Of a stretch of DNA of 64,000 nucleotides, positions 32,946 to 41,864 are shown piece after piece (positions within the stretch are counted from its first letter, which is position 1; every line of letters begins with the position of its first letter). Under the pieces are notes generated by a model. That model saw only the letters and a program-made list of their open reading frames with translations, searched no databases and was not told the DNA's origin. The DNA comes from Desulfovibrio gilichinskyi (GTDB lineage: Bacteria > Desulfobacterota > Desulfovibrionia > Desulfovibrionales > Desulfovibrionaceae), in assembly GCF_900177375.1 (NCBI RefSeq), contig NZ_FWZU01000003.1, positions 124,001-188,000 on the forward strand, given 5' to 3'. The position numbers were made by a program, and so were the translations under genes.

Positions 32946-33656
32946 GTGGAATCCATAATGAGTTCCAAGAAAATTAGATTTAATAGCGTATTGATGTCAG
33001 CTGTAAAACAAGCGTTGCCTATTGTGCTTGGTTTTTTGCCTGTCGGGTTTGCGTATGGAGTTTTAGCCCGCAAGACCGGAATTTCTATTGATAACACTAT
33101 ATTAATGTCTCTGCTTGTTTTTGCAGGGTCGGCGCAGTTTATAGCCGTGGGGCTGCTTGCGTCCGGAGCCTCGGCTGTATCCATAATTATAACTACCTTT
33201 ATCGTTAACCTGCGCCACTTGCTCATGTCTGCGGCTTTGTCCCCGCATTTGCGCAAGTGGGGCAAACTGGAGCTTGCAGCTTTCAGTTTTCAACTTACCG
33301 ATGAAACTTTTGCAGTGCATTCAACCAGATTCAGCAATGGTGATAACTGTAAAAGTGAAACTTATTTAATCAACTGTATTGCCCAGCTGGCATGGGTCTG
33401 CGGGACTGTTCTGGGAGTTATTTCAAGTTCTCTTATTACAGACATTAGACCGATGGGTCTCGATTACGCTCTTCCGGCAATGTTTATCGCTCTGCTCATA
33501 TTTCAGATAAAAGATAGAAGTCATATCATAGTCGGGGTAATAACCGGACTGCTTTCCACCGCACTTGCTCTTGGCGGAGCCGGACAGTGGAATGTAATAA
33601 TCGCAACACTTATCGGCGCAAGTCTTGGAGTTGTATTGTCATGGATCAAAAATTAA
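32946..33656 (+). CDS. azlC: AzlC-family amino-acid exporter large subunit
   Basis: A 236-residue membrane protein of the AzlC/YgaZ family, with ALPIVLGFLPVGFAYGVLARKTG at the first helix and FAGSAQFIAVGLLASGAS plus FIVNLRHLLMSAALSPHLRKW as family blocks. With AzlD it exports branched-chain or related amino acids. The GTG at 32946 has AGGAGG five bases upstream and is preferred; an in-frame ATG at 32928 lies before that site. It overlaps azlD by 16 bases. Regulation by the divergent MocR protein is inferred. Confidence 0.9.
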   Translation: MESIMSSKKIRFNSVLMSAVKQALPIVLGFLPVGFAYGVLARKTGISIDNTILMSLLVFAGSAQFIAVGLLASGASAVSIIITTFIVNLRHLLMSAALSPHLRKWGKLELAAFSFQLTDETFAVHSTRFSNGDNCKSETYLINCIAQLAWVCGTVLGVISSSLITDIRPMGLDYALPAMFIALLIFQIKDRSHIIVGVITGLLSTALALGGAGQWNVIIATLIGASLGVVLSWIKN

Positions 33657-33964
33657 TTTTTCTTATAATCGTAGGGATGATGGCGGTCACTTACGGTCCG
33701 CGTCTTCTTCCTGCGCTGACTTTAAGTTCAAGAGATCTTCCGCCCGTAGTGGTGCGCTGGCTGGGATATGTACCGACTGCGGTACTGTCTGCATTGCTGG
33801 TACCTTCGCTTTTAGCCCCCGAAGGCGTAATAAATTTGGGTTTTGATAATATTTATTTCTGGGTCGCGGTCCCGACTTTCGGCGTGGCCATGTTTACGCG
33901 TAATTTTTTCGGAACAGTTGCTTTCGGAATGGGGATGGTCGCTGCGGTCCGGTATTTTATTTAG
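33641..33964 (+). CDS. azlD: AzlD-family amino-acid exporter small subunit
   Basis: A 107-residue membrane protein with three to four helices: ILxxGxxxxxPRxLP-type signature (IIVGMMAVTYGPRLLPALTLSSRDLPPVVVRWLGYVPTAVLSALL), as in AzlD/YgaH. It is the obligate partner of AzlC. The ATG at 33641 lies inside the end of azlC (16-base overlap), implying translational coupling. It ends before a bidirectional terminator. Confidence 0.9.
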   Translation: MDQKLIFLIIVGMMAVTYGPRLLPALTLSSRDLPPVVVRWLGYVPTAVLSALLVPSLLAPEGVINLGFDNIYFWVAVPTFGVAMFTRNFFGTVAFGMGMVAAVRYFI

Positions 33965-33992
33965 ATGTAATTCCGATAGATTATTAGAATAT

Positions 33993-34036
33993 AAAAAATA
34001 GCAGTCCGTGAAATACTCACAGACTGCTATTTTTTA
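33993..34036. terminator. Bidirectional terminator
   Basis: AAAAATAGCAGTC and GACTGCTATTTTT arms across a 16-base loop, between azlD (plus) and the hypothetical gene at 34075 (minus). Confidence 0.85.
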
Positions 34037-34074
34037 ATTACGATATAATATGGCTGGAAAATTTTAGTTTCCGG

Positions 34075-34539
34075 CTATTGAATCGGTCCTTCTGCTTTAC
34101 CCTGTTCCTGCTCGGCCGCAATCTGCGAAAGTTTTGCGCGGATATATTCGCCGGCAATGTTTCCCTGTTCGTCCTTTTGAGTTGGCGCGTAGGCTGAGAT
34201 GTCTTCTGCAATCTGTTTTTCCATCCGCTCGGACTCCATGAACATAATATATACTAAGACGAGCGCGGAATCGTTTTCAGGTGTTCCGCTGCAAAGTTCT
34301 TCAATTTGATTTTTAGGGACAGTTTCAAGCAGTCTGTCAATGAACATGACGGCCCATTTCTCATATAGTTCGGCAATGGTCGGGATCATTGATTTTATAT
34401 TATTGACTGATCTTTCATCAATGTTGGGCATGGTCATAGTTATGAACTCTCCAATGGCGTTTTGGCGCGCTGATTCATCGTGAGTACATTTTTTCATTAT
34501 GACCGCGTGAATATATTCTCTGATTTTTGCTTCTTCCAT
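34075..34539 (-). CDS. Conserved hypothetical protein
   Basis: A 154-residue, mainly helical, acidic soluble protein that I do not recognise (IREYIHAVIMKKCTHDESARQNAIGEF at the N terminus; low-complexity EQEQGKAEG at the end). No signal peptide, membrane segment or catalytic motif is visible. GAGG precedes ATG 34539 at a somewhat long distance. It is transcribed alone. The 275-base gap upstream (34540-34814) contains no gene and presumably holds its promoter and that of the permease at 34815. Confidence 0.7.
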   Translation of the reverse strand: MEEAKIREYIHAVIMKKCTHDESARQNAIGEFITMTMPNIDERSVNNIKSMIPTIAELYEKWAVMFIDRLLETVPKNQIEELCSGTPENDSALVLVYIMFMESERMEKQIAEDISAYAPTQKDEQGNIAGEYIRAKLSQIAAEQEQGKAEGPIQ

Positions 34540-34814
34540 TTCCCTGATACCTCACTCTGCAAAATTTAAATTGCTTACCTGCATTTGTCCTGCAAACTGA
34601 TTACTAGAAAGATTCTTTGCAGGCAACCGCGCTTATAAATGAGTTAAAAAAAATGAGGCCTATTTAAGTCGTTTATTGACTTTTATGCGCATTACGTATC
34701 TGCTTTTCAACCGAACAGCTGCGCAGGCTGCTTGCCAGCAAATCTGTCACAGTCTGTTATATTCACTTAGATGATTGCTGTTATTGTTTATATGCTTTTT
34801 ATTGGAGAATTTTC

Positions 34815-36098
34815 ATGGATTTTATTTTTAACATGCTACCTTTATTTAAAATTATGTTTGTTTTTATCTGTATGCTGATAGGCATAAGATTTAAACTTGG
34901 GGTAGGATTATCGGTTTTGGTGGGCGGACTTGTTCTGGCTCTGATAACCGGTATGAAAATGGACTTGTTGCTTGAGACTACTACGTCTGCAATTATAGAT
35001 AGTGAAACTATTTATCTGGTATTAATTGTCGCTTTGATCATGTTTTTGAGCGGACTGCTTGAATGTACAGGGCAAGCCTCACGAATTATGGAATCTCTTA
35101 CCGGATATCTAAGAAGTCCGAGACTGCGTCTTGTTTTTTTCCCGGCCTTGATAGGGCTGCTTCCTATGCCGGGCGGGGCTATTTTTTCTGCCCCGATGAT
35201 CCGCGAAGCCGCTGAAGGTCTCGATGTCAGTGATAGTAATAAAGTAGTAATCAATTACTGGTTCAGGCATTTGTGGGAACTTGCATGGCCGCTGTATCCG
35301 GGGATGATTCTCGGTGCAGCACTCAGTGGCATGTCCGTGTTTAAATTTATCAGCTATACGTTCCCCGGACCTATTGTTGTATTTTTACTAGGGTACTTCT
35401 TTTTCTTACGCTCTTCAGTTCTGCCTCTTAAAAAAGGTGTGCACGATAATATTGAAGTTAAATCAGGTAACGCTTTAAGAGCAGTGAAAGAGAGTTTGCC
35501 ACTGCTTGTCGCTATCGCCGGTTCCTTGGTCTTTGAAGGTCTTTTTTCTTTTATATCGCCGAATATTCCATTTGAAGCTGCGATCATTACAGCATTGTTT
35601 CTTGCTGTACTTTGTGCGGCATTTGCTAATACTGGATCAATCGCAATTATTCGCTCTTTGTTGGTGCAGAAAAGATTTATCAGTATGGTCTTTATGATAT
35701 TTTGTGTGTTTATATTTAAAGACGTTCTCGGCTCTTGCGGCCTTATTACAGAGCTTTCGCGCCTTGCCGGCGGTGAAACAGCTTTAATTGCCGCGGCTGT
35801 TTTAGTTCCGTTTGTAGTCGGTTTTATTGCAGGCATTACTATGGCTTTTGTAGGGGCCGCAATGCCGCTGGTTGTGGGACTTGTTCATTCAATGGGGCTG
35901 ACGCCGCAGCTTCCTGCATGGGCCATGCTGTGTATGTTTTCCGGTTTTGCAGGTATAATGGCGTCACCGCTTCATATATGTTTTCTTTTGACCTGCGAGT
36001 ATTTTAATGTAGATTTATATTCAGCGTGGAAAAGGATTTTGATCCCCAGTCTTGTCCTGCTATGTCTGGGAGTAGCGTACTTTTTTGTTTTGGTGTAG
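34815..36098 (+). CDS. DUF401 family membrane protein (putative permease)
   Basis: A 427-residue protein with about ten to twelve membrane helices. The family hallmark LIGLLPMPGGAIFSAPMIREAAEG lies around residues 113-136, followed by NYWFRHLWELAWPLYPG. These match DUF401/TIGR00529 proteins, presumed transporters related to the ArsB/NhaD-type ion-transporter superfamily. Substrate is unknown. Start ATG 34815 with GGAG upstream. It may be followed by read-through into the cyclophilin gene 51 bases downstream, but that gene has its own strong ribosome site. Confidence 0.85.
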   Translation: MDFIFNMLPLFKIMFVFICMLIGIRFKLGVGLSVLVGGLVLALITGMKMDLLLETTTSAIIDSETIYLVLIVALIMFLSGLLECTGQASRIMESLTGYLRSPRLRLVFFPALIGLLPMPGGAIFSAPMIREAAEGLDVSDSNKVVINYWFRHLWELAWPLYPGMILGAALSGMSVFKFISYTFPGPIVVFLLGYFFFLRSSVLPLKKGVHDNIEVKSGNALRAVKESLPLLVAIAGSLVFEGLFSFISPNIPFEAAIITALFLAVLCAAFANTGSIAIIRSLLVQKRFISMVFMIFCVFIFKDVLGSCGLITELSRLAGGETALIAAAVLVPFVVGFIAGITMAFVGAAMPLVVGLVHSMGLTPQLPAWAMLCMFSGFAGIMASPLHICFLLTCEYFNVDLYSAWKRILIPSLVLLCLGVAYFFVLV

Positions 36099-36149
36099 TA
36101 CCCTCAGACCTTACGAGGTCAAGAAATAAAAAAATTGGAGGAATACGAT

Positions 36150-36659
36150 ATGGCGAATCCTATGGTAATGATGGAAACTCCTGAAGGTGAAGTTTTAATT
36201 GAACTTTACGAAGACAAGGCTCCCAAGACTGTTGCAAACTTTTTGCAGTACGTTGACGAAGAATTTTACGCTGGAACAATTTTTCATAGAGTTATCAACA
36301 ACTTCATGATTCAGGGTGGCGGTTTTGATTTTTCCATGAAAGAAAAAGCAACTCATGCTCCTGTTGAAAATGAAGCTGATAACGGTCTTAAAAATGAAGT
36401 AGGAACTCTTGCCATGGCTCGTACTATGGACCCTCATTCCGCTTCATCACAGTTTTTCATTAACGTAAAAGATAACGGATTCCTTGATCACACCGCAAAA
36501 AATCCTCAGGGTTGGGGCTATTGTGTATTCGGTAAAGTCATCGACGGAATGGAAGCTATCGACAAAATAAAAAAAGTGCGTACCCGCAGTCATGGTCCTA
36601 TGGACGATGTTCCGGTTGATCCTATCAGCATCATTTCTATGATTCGCTTTGAAGATTAA
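36150..36659 (+). CDS. ppiB: Cyclophilin-type peptidyl-prolyl cis-trans isomerase
   Basis: A 169-residue cytoplasmic cyclophilin. Active-site residues are present: FHRVINNFMIQGGGF (Arg, Phe, Gln), HSASSQFFINVKDN (Gln/Phe) and GWGYCVFGKV (the Trp position). It isomerises X-Pro bonds in folding proteins. There is no signal peptide, so this is the PpiB rather than PpiA form. Start ATG 36150 has GGAGG eight bases upstream; an in-frame TTG at 36135 overlaps that site. Ends at a strong terminator. Confidence 0.94.
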   Translation: MANPMVMMETPEGEVLIELYEDKAPKTVANFLQYVDEEFYAGTIFHRVINNFMIQGGGFDFSMKEKATHAPVENEADNGLKNEVGTLAMARTMDPHSASSQFFINVKDNGFLDHTAKNPQGWGYCVFGKVIDGMEAIDKIKKVRTRSHGPMDDVPVDPISIISMIRFED

Positions 36660-36686
36660 TGTGTAAGTACTGAAAAAATCAATTTT

Positions 36687-36726
36687 AACGCCGAAAAAGG
36701 AATATCCTTTTCGGCGTTTTTTTTTT
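36687..36726 (+). terminator. Rho-independent terminator
   Basis: AACGCCGAAAAAGGA and TCCTTTTCGGCGTT arms (one bulge) followed by T10. Confidence 0.92.
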
Positions 36727-36838
36727 ACGCTGAGGCAAAGTGTTGTAATCGGTTCTTATTTGGATGATTTTATTTTGGTAATGGCTCTGAAGTGTCACAA
36801 TAGGTGTCGTTAAGTATTATAAGGCGCAGAGGTAGAAG

Positions 36839-37945
36839 TTGAATAATTCTGAATTAACAATCCTGGTTATTGATGATGAAACTTTTGTGCGCGAAACAAT
36901 CAGTGATTATCTTAGCGATTCCGGTTTTAATATATTAAATGCCGGTGACGGCGCGGAAGGGCTTGATGTTCTCAGAGCAAATAAGCCTGATGCTGTTCTT
37001 GTTGATTTAAATATGCCGCATGTTGACGGGTTTGAAGTCCTTAAGGTCGTACGTGAGGAACAGCCTGATCTGCCGATCCTTGTTGTTTCAGGTGCGGGAT
37101 TGATTGAGGATGCTATTAAAGCTGTACGTCTCGGGGCGTGGGATTTTGTCACCAAGCCTATCATGGATATGGGTATTCTTGAGCATGCCTTAAGTCAGGG
37201 GCTGGAACGAGCCGCCTTGATTAAGGAAAATAAAAAATACAAAGAGCATCTTGAAGCGGAGGTCCACAAAAGAACGGAGGCTCTGCGCAACGAAATCAGG
37301 ATGAGAAAGAAAACTCAAGACGCTTTAATGGTTTTACAGGCAGAAGTTATTGAGACTCAGAAAGAAATTATCATGACTCTCGGCGAAGTGGTTGAAACCC
37401 GTTCCAACGAAACTGCTAAACATGTTCGCAGAGTTGCAGAGTATACAGCTATTCTGGGGCTGCGGGCCGGGCTTGATCCGGAAGAGGCTAATTTATTAAG
37501 ACTTGCTTCTCCTATGCATGATGTCGGTAAAATAGGTATTCCTGATACCGTGTTGAATAAGCCGGGAAAACTTACCCCTGAAGAATTTGATCTGGTTAAA
37601 ACACACACCACCATCGGACATGAAATTTTGAAACATTCCGAAAGACCGATTATCAAGGCTGCTGCAATAGTGGCCTATGAACATCATGAACGGTGGGATG
37701 GCAAAGGGTATCCTCGCGGACTTGTCGGTGAAGAAATTAATATTTACGGACGGATCACCTGTATTGCGGATGTTTTTGATGCTTTGGGTAGTGAACGTGT
37801 TTACAAAAAAGCATGGTCACTTGAAAAGATTAAAGGTTATTTTGAACAGGAAAAGGGTAAGCAGTTTGATCCTGCTTTAACTGATCTTTTTTTTGATAAT
37901 ATTGATGAAATCCTTGAACTGCGAAAACTGTATCCAGACGGGTGA
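36839..37945 (+). CDS. Response regulator with HD-GYP c-di-GMP phosphodiesterase domain
   Basis: A 368-residue protein: receiver domain (residues 6-120) with phospho-acceptor Asp56 in AVLVDLNMPHVDG and the Lys in FVTKPI, a coiled linker (about 125-175, ENKKYKEHLEAEVHKRTEALRNEIR), then an intact HD-GYP domain with SPMHDVGKIGIPD, THTTIGHEIL, YEHHERWDGKGYPRGL. It should hydrolyse cyclic di-GMP when phosphorylated. The TTG start at 36839 is chosen because GAGG lies six bases upstream and the receiver begins immediately. No partner kinase is adjacent. Confidence 0.93.
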   Translation: MNNSELTILVIDDETFVRETISDYLSDSGFNILNAGDGAEGLDVLRANKPDAVLVDLNMPHVDGFEVLKVVREEQPDLPILVVSGAGLIEDAIKAVRLGAWDFVTKPIMDMGILEHALSQGLERAALIKENKKYKEHLEAEVHKRTEALRNEIRMRKKTQDALMVLQAEVIETQKEIIMTLGEVVETRSNETAKHVRRVAEYTAILGLRAGLDPEEANLLRLASPMHDVGKIGIPDTVLNKPGKLTPEEFDLVKTHTTIGHEILKHSERPIIKAAAIVAYEHHERWDGKGYPRGLVGEEINIYGRITCIADVFDALGSERVYKKAWSLEKIKGYFEQEKGKQFDPALTDLFFDNIDEILELRKLYPDG

Positions 37946-37966
37946 TTATTATTTTAAAATATATTT

Positions 37967-37999
37967 AAAAGGGTATTGAAAATTTCAATACCTTTTTTT
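37967..37999 (+). terminator. Rho-independent terminator
   Basis: AAGGGTATTGAAA and TTTCAATACCTT arms with a minimal loop, followed by T9. Confidence 0.85.
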
Positions 38000-38014
38000 T
38001 TGAATTAAAAATAA

Positions 38015-38941
38015 CTACGAATATTTGAGCAGTTTTTCTACTTTAAAAGGTTCAGGGTGTTTTTTATTGCGCGCGAGACGCAGTGATCCTTTTCGGCACT
38101 TGTTAATGCATACGCCGCACCCCATGCATTTAGCGGGATCTATGCGCATACGCTTGTCACGAATCTTCATAGCTCCGAATGGACAGTATTCCATACACTG
38201 TCCGCACCCGATGCATTTGTTAGGATCGACTATGGATATATACCCCGAAGGAGCCAGCATCGGAATGCTGTTTTTCATTGCTTCCATAGCGCCGCAGCAG
38301 CATGGACAGCAGTTGCAAATTGAATAAAATCTGCCGAGCATCACATCTTTGAAAAATGCGTTATGTACATGTCCTCTGGCATTTTCAGCCTCAAGTATCC
38401 TTGCCGCTTCATCTATGGTTATGCGCCGTGCTTTGTCAGGATGATTTTCAACAACGAATGAAGCAAATGGTTCTCCGATAATTAAGCATACATTCAGAGG
38501 AAGGCACGGCTTTTTTTGTGTAGCGCGGCAAGGGCATTCAAGTGCTGCGATATGATCGGGCTCGCTGAGTACAATATCTCTGGCTTTGTTGTAGGGCAAA
38601 ACCCGCTCGGGGATAGTTGCTGAAACTTCACGGCTTATATGTATAAGCTTAAGAGCCTCTTCAGTTATAATAATTTTGCCGTGATATGTGTCTGCAAAAT
38701 CTTTTTTAAGTTGTTCCAATTTTTCTTTATCATCAGGATCGGCGATAAGACTTGTAATAAAGCCGGCAATCGGAGCAAGGTTGCTTTCACTCAAGGATGC
38801 TCCGATATGAGCATTAGGCCAGCGTATATACATAAAATTGTGAAGAACGTCTTTGATGGTCATGTTCTTATTTTCAAGAGCTTTCTTGAGTAATTTCCCG
38901 GTCTCGGTGTCCGGAATTGACTTATCAATAACTTTCTTCAT
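38015..38941 (-). CDS. 4Fe-4S ferredoxin-type protein with Cys-rich central motif
   Basis: A 308-residue protein. The C terminus holds two 4Fe-4S motifs, CIGCGQCMEYCP and CMGCGVCINKCRKGS. The middle has unusual Cys clusters, ECPCRATQKKPCLPLNVC and ICNCCPCCCGAMEA, a pattern I associate with a family found in sulfate reducers and other anaerobes. The N-terminal third resembles a helical domain. There is no signal peptide, so it should act in the cytoplasm, perhaps linking ferredoxin to a redox enzyme; the partner is unknown. GAGGG precedes ATG 38941. It is transcribed alone, divergent from the STAS gene. Confidence 0.85.
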   Translation of the reverse strand: MKKVIDKSIPDTETGKLLKKALENKNMTIKDVLHNFMYIRWPNAHIGASLSESNLAPIAGFITSLIADPDDKEKLEQLKKDFADTYHGKIIITEEALKLIHISREVSATIPERVLPYNKARDIVLSEPDHIAALECPCRATQKKPCLPLNVCLIIGEPFASFVVENHPDKARRITIDEAARILEAENARGHVHNAFFKDVMLGRFYSICNCCPCCCGAMEAMKNSIPMLAPSGYISIVDPNKCIGCGQCMEYCPFGAMKIRDKRMRIDPAKCMGCGVCINKCRKGSLRLARNKKHPEPFKVEKLLKYS

Positions 38942-39089
38942 GTATGGCCCTCTTGCTATATTAATTAGCAGAGCTGGAAAAAATAGTACAGGTTTTCTGA
39001 AAGTAACTTCACAAGATGAACGGGTTATGCCTATGTTGCATTTGTGCCTGATATCATAAGAAATAAGGTGATTATGCGGGAGTAGTTAA

Positions 39090-40568
39090 ATGGAAATTAC
39101 AGTTCGCAGACACGGTGAAAGTGTTGTTGTTTGCATTGGTGAAAGAATTGATGCTTACGGCGCCGTAGAGCTTGATAAAGTGCTTGAAGATCTTCTGGCT
39201 GAGCAATCGCTGGCATGCGTGGCATTCGATATGAGTGATGTATGCTATTTGAGCAGTGCCGGAATACGCAGTATTGTGAAAACTCTTAAGATTTTACGCT
39301 CTCGGCAAGGGGCATTGGCTCTTTGCGGTCTGCGTTCATATTGTAAGAATGTACTTGATACGGCCGGTATGACACGGACTTTAAATATTTTTGTTTCAAG
39401 AAATGAAGCCATGACTTTTTTGCAGTCCGTGCAATGGGAACGGCAAGCTCTTGAAAACTGGGATGACCTTGAAAATATGGATTCGCCCATCGGCGGTTTC
39501 AGATTTATTCCGGGTGAGAACAGTCAGGCTGAAATTAAAGTCATCGGTTCTGTCGCGGACGTTCTGCATTCAAGAGTAACTGAAAGCCGAATGTTTTCAC
39601 GCAGATTTTCGCAGACAGAATATTCTATCGGAGTCGGCGGGCTTGGCAATGTTCCTGCAGATTATATGAAAGTTCTCGGTGCGATGATCACCATCGGCGG
39701 GACTATGGCATGGGTTCCTACCGACGGACATGACCTTGCGGATTTTCTGGTCCCGCAAAATGATACAGGTGCGGTGCTTATAAGAACTCCGTTTAATTTG
39801 ACGATTGACGGAGGTTTTAATGAATATGTGATGTTTAATTCCACAGAGGAAGGCGGCACAACTCTGGATAAACTTTACAGGGGGCTTTTTCTGCTTGCAA
39901 GACGGCGGCGCAGAGATTTTAAAGGGGTTATAGGGGTAGCGGCGTGGACGCAAGTAAGCGAATTGATGGCGGGTACTTTGATGTGTTCTCCCATAAGTGA
40001 ATTTGCTCCTGCAAACGGCAAAACTATCATTGATCCGGTTAACAGCGGAGAATGGTGGACGCGGGACAGCCTTCCGAGACATAGAAATGTCACCTGTCTT
40101 ACATGCGGATTCGGAGTTGATCTTTCATGTGACCTTTCGGCTTATGAGCAGGCCGGTCTTTATGCCGGATTTTATATTGATCCTGCTACAGCCGGAGATA
40201 AAGGGCATATTTTAAATAATCATGGAGCTGTTTTCGAGCGTCTTCAAATGCCTGAGAGAATGGTTTCACTGGATAAATCCATTAGACAGGTAACTGCAAA
40301 AGCTGAGTTTAAAGATATGCGCAAATTGCGCGATAACAGTAAAATCACACGTGCTTTTATGGGAATAAGTTATATACAGAAAATTTCTCAGGACAGTTCG
40401 GGCTGGCAGGGCGGAGGGACTGAAGCTCTGATCAGCCGGGGGCTTGCTGATAAAAGGTACCGGATGGAAGCAGATGGGCCGGCCGTTCCTGAAAAGCGTG
40501 ACGAGGAAATCAGTAAATTTCAACGGTTTTTAGAAACTCAGCAAGCCAAATTAGGAACCAAGGACTAA
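39090..40568 (+). CDS. STAS-domain fusion protein with a large unknown C-terminal domain
   Basis: A 492-residue soluble protein. Residues 1-115 are an anti-anti-sigma-type STAS domain (VVCIGERIDAYGAVELDKVL, VAFDMSDVCYLSSAGIRSIVKTLKIL), with Ser55/Ser56 at the usual phosphorylation site. The remaining 370 residues (VGGLGNVPADYMKVLGAMITIGGTMAW, LVPQNDTGAVLIRTPFNLTIDGGFNEYVMF, WTQVSELMAGTLMCSP, VTCLTCGFGVDLSCD) do not match a domain I know. No membrane segment. It is followed by an amino-acid-type periplasmic binding protein. A regulatory output is inferred from the STAS part only. Confidence 0.8.
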   Translation: MEITVRRHGESVVVCIGERIDAYGAVELDKVLEDLLAEQSLACVAFDMSDVCYLSSAGIRSIVKTLKILRSRQGALALCGLRSYCKNVLDTAGMTRTLNIFVSRNEAMTFLQSVQWERQALENWDDLENMDSPIGGFRFIPGENSQAEIKVIGSVADVLHSRVTESRMFSRRFSQTEYSIGVGGLGNVPADYMKVLGAMITIGGTMAWVPTDGHDLADFLVPQNDTGAVLIRTPFNLTIDGGFNEYVMFNSTEEGGTTLDKLYRGLFLLARRRRRDFKGVIGVAAWTQVSELMAGTLMCSPISEFAPANGKTIIDPVNSGEWWTRDSLPRHRNVTCLTCGFGVDLSCDLSAYEQAGLYAGFYIDPATAGDKGHILNNHGAVFERLQMPERMVSLDKSIRQVTAKAEFKDMRKLRDNSKITRAFMGISYIQKISQDSSGWQGGGTEALISRGLADKRYRMEADGPAVPEKRDEEISKFQRFLETQQAKLGTKD

Positions 40569-40701
40569 CTTTTGCGGTTAAATTTGGTGCATAATTTATT
40601 GAATTTGTAATAGAGTAGCAGTGCAAAATATCAGGTACCTGTCTGCTTTTGATGTGCGTGGTAAGAAAATAGATTCTCGCATTGTAATATTTGGAGGTAA
40701 T

Positions 40702-41829
40702 ATGAAAAGAATAGTAATTTTGTGTCTTATTGCGATCGGAGTTTGCGCCGGCAGTGCGGTTGCGGCTGAAAATACGATTAAAATAGGTGTACTTTATAAT
40801 TTAACAGGTCCGATGGCAGTAATTGATCAGCCCGGTTTTCATGGTATGGAGCTTGCCCAGGACGTGATAAACAGCGAAGGCGGAGTGCTTGGTAAAAAAA
40901 TAAGTTTGATAGTTTCCGATTGCCGCTCAAATCTTGACGCTACGGCGGATGCCGCTTCAACTCTGGCCGGTGAAAAAGGCATTGTCGCTGTGTCGGGGCT
41001 TAACGATACAGACTACGCTATAGCTGCGGCCCCTGCTGTAACGACTAAGAATATGGTGTTCTTAACATCTGGGGCAACGATGCAGAATCTGCCTTATATG
41101 TATGGTAAATATTTTTTTATGACTGCTTTTGGGGATAATATGCAGGCACGCGCTGTGGCGAAGTTTGCAAAGCGCAGACTAAACACAACTCGTTGTTTTG
41201 TCGGGACAAATATTTCCAGTGAGTTTGCTAAAACTCTTTCTAAATATTTTAAGCGCAGGTATCAAAAATATGGCGGAAAAGTGGTCAAAGAGGATTGGTT
41301 TAATACCGGAGATGCCACGTATCCGCTGCCGAAAGAAGGTGATAATCCTGATTTGTTTTTCCTTTCAACCATTCCACCGGATGTGGCTAAATATGTGACA
41401 GAAGTCCGCGCAGCAGGATTTGAACAGCCGATTGCTTCAGGTGACGGATTTGATACTCCGGGATTATTAAATATTCCTCAAGAGTATGCCCATTCTATTT
41501 ATTTTGCGACTCATGTAGCATTTGATAACCCTGCTCCGGAAGTGCAGGACTTTGTGGAACGGTATGAAAAAATGTTCGGGGTTACTCCGGAGAGCGGTTT
41601 TGCAGCACTTGGGTATGATTCAGTAATGCTGCTTGCCAAGGCCATTACAAAGGCCGGTTCAACAGATCCTGAAGCAATCAGAGCCTCTTTGGCGGAAACT
41701 AAAGAATTTAGAGGTGTTACCGGAGAGATCAGCTATCCTGAAGGTGTAAGGGTTCCGGATAAAAGTGTAGATATTGTCCGCTTTAGTAATGGAACTGTTT
41801 CATTTGTTGAACAGATTGCTCCTAATTAA
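40702..41829 (+). CDS. Periplasmic branched-chain amino-acid-type binding protein (LivK-like)
   Basis: A 375-residue type I periplasmic binding protein with signal peptide ending AVAAEN (about residue 23). Motifs include IKIGVLYNLTGPMAVIDQPGFHGMELAQDVINSEGG, VSGLNDTDYAIAAAPAV and ATHVAFDNPAPEVQDFVERYEKMFG. No ABC permease or ATPase genes accompany it, so it is an orphan that may serve a distant transporter or a sensor. Start ATG 40702 with GGAGGT directly upstream; a longer frame from 40621 has no ribosome site. It lies 133 bases after the STAS gene. Confidence 0.9.
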   Translation: MKRIVILCLIAIGVCAGSAVAAENTIKIGVLYNLTGPMAVIDQPGFHGMELAQDVINSEGGVLGKKISLIVSDCRSNLDATADAASTLAGEKGIVAVSGLNDTDYAIAAAPAVTTKNMVFLTSGATMQNLPYMYGKYFFMTAFGDNMQARAVAKFAKRRLNTTRCFVGTNISSEFAKTLSKYFKRRYQKYGGKVVKEDWFNTGDATYPLPKEGDNPDLFFLSTIPPDVAKYVTEVRAAGFEQPIASGDGFDTPGLLNIPQEYAHSIYFATHVAFDNPAPEVQDFVERYEKMFGVTPESGFAALGYDSVMLLAKAITKAGSTDPEAIRASLAETKEFRGVTGEISYPEGVRVPDKSVDIVRFSNGTVSFVEQIAPN

Positions 41830-41864
41830 AATGTTTTCACTCACTAATCAAAATGGAGAGGGAA

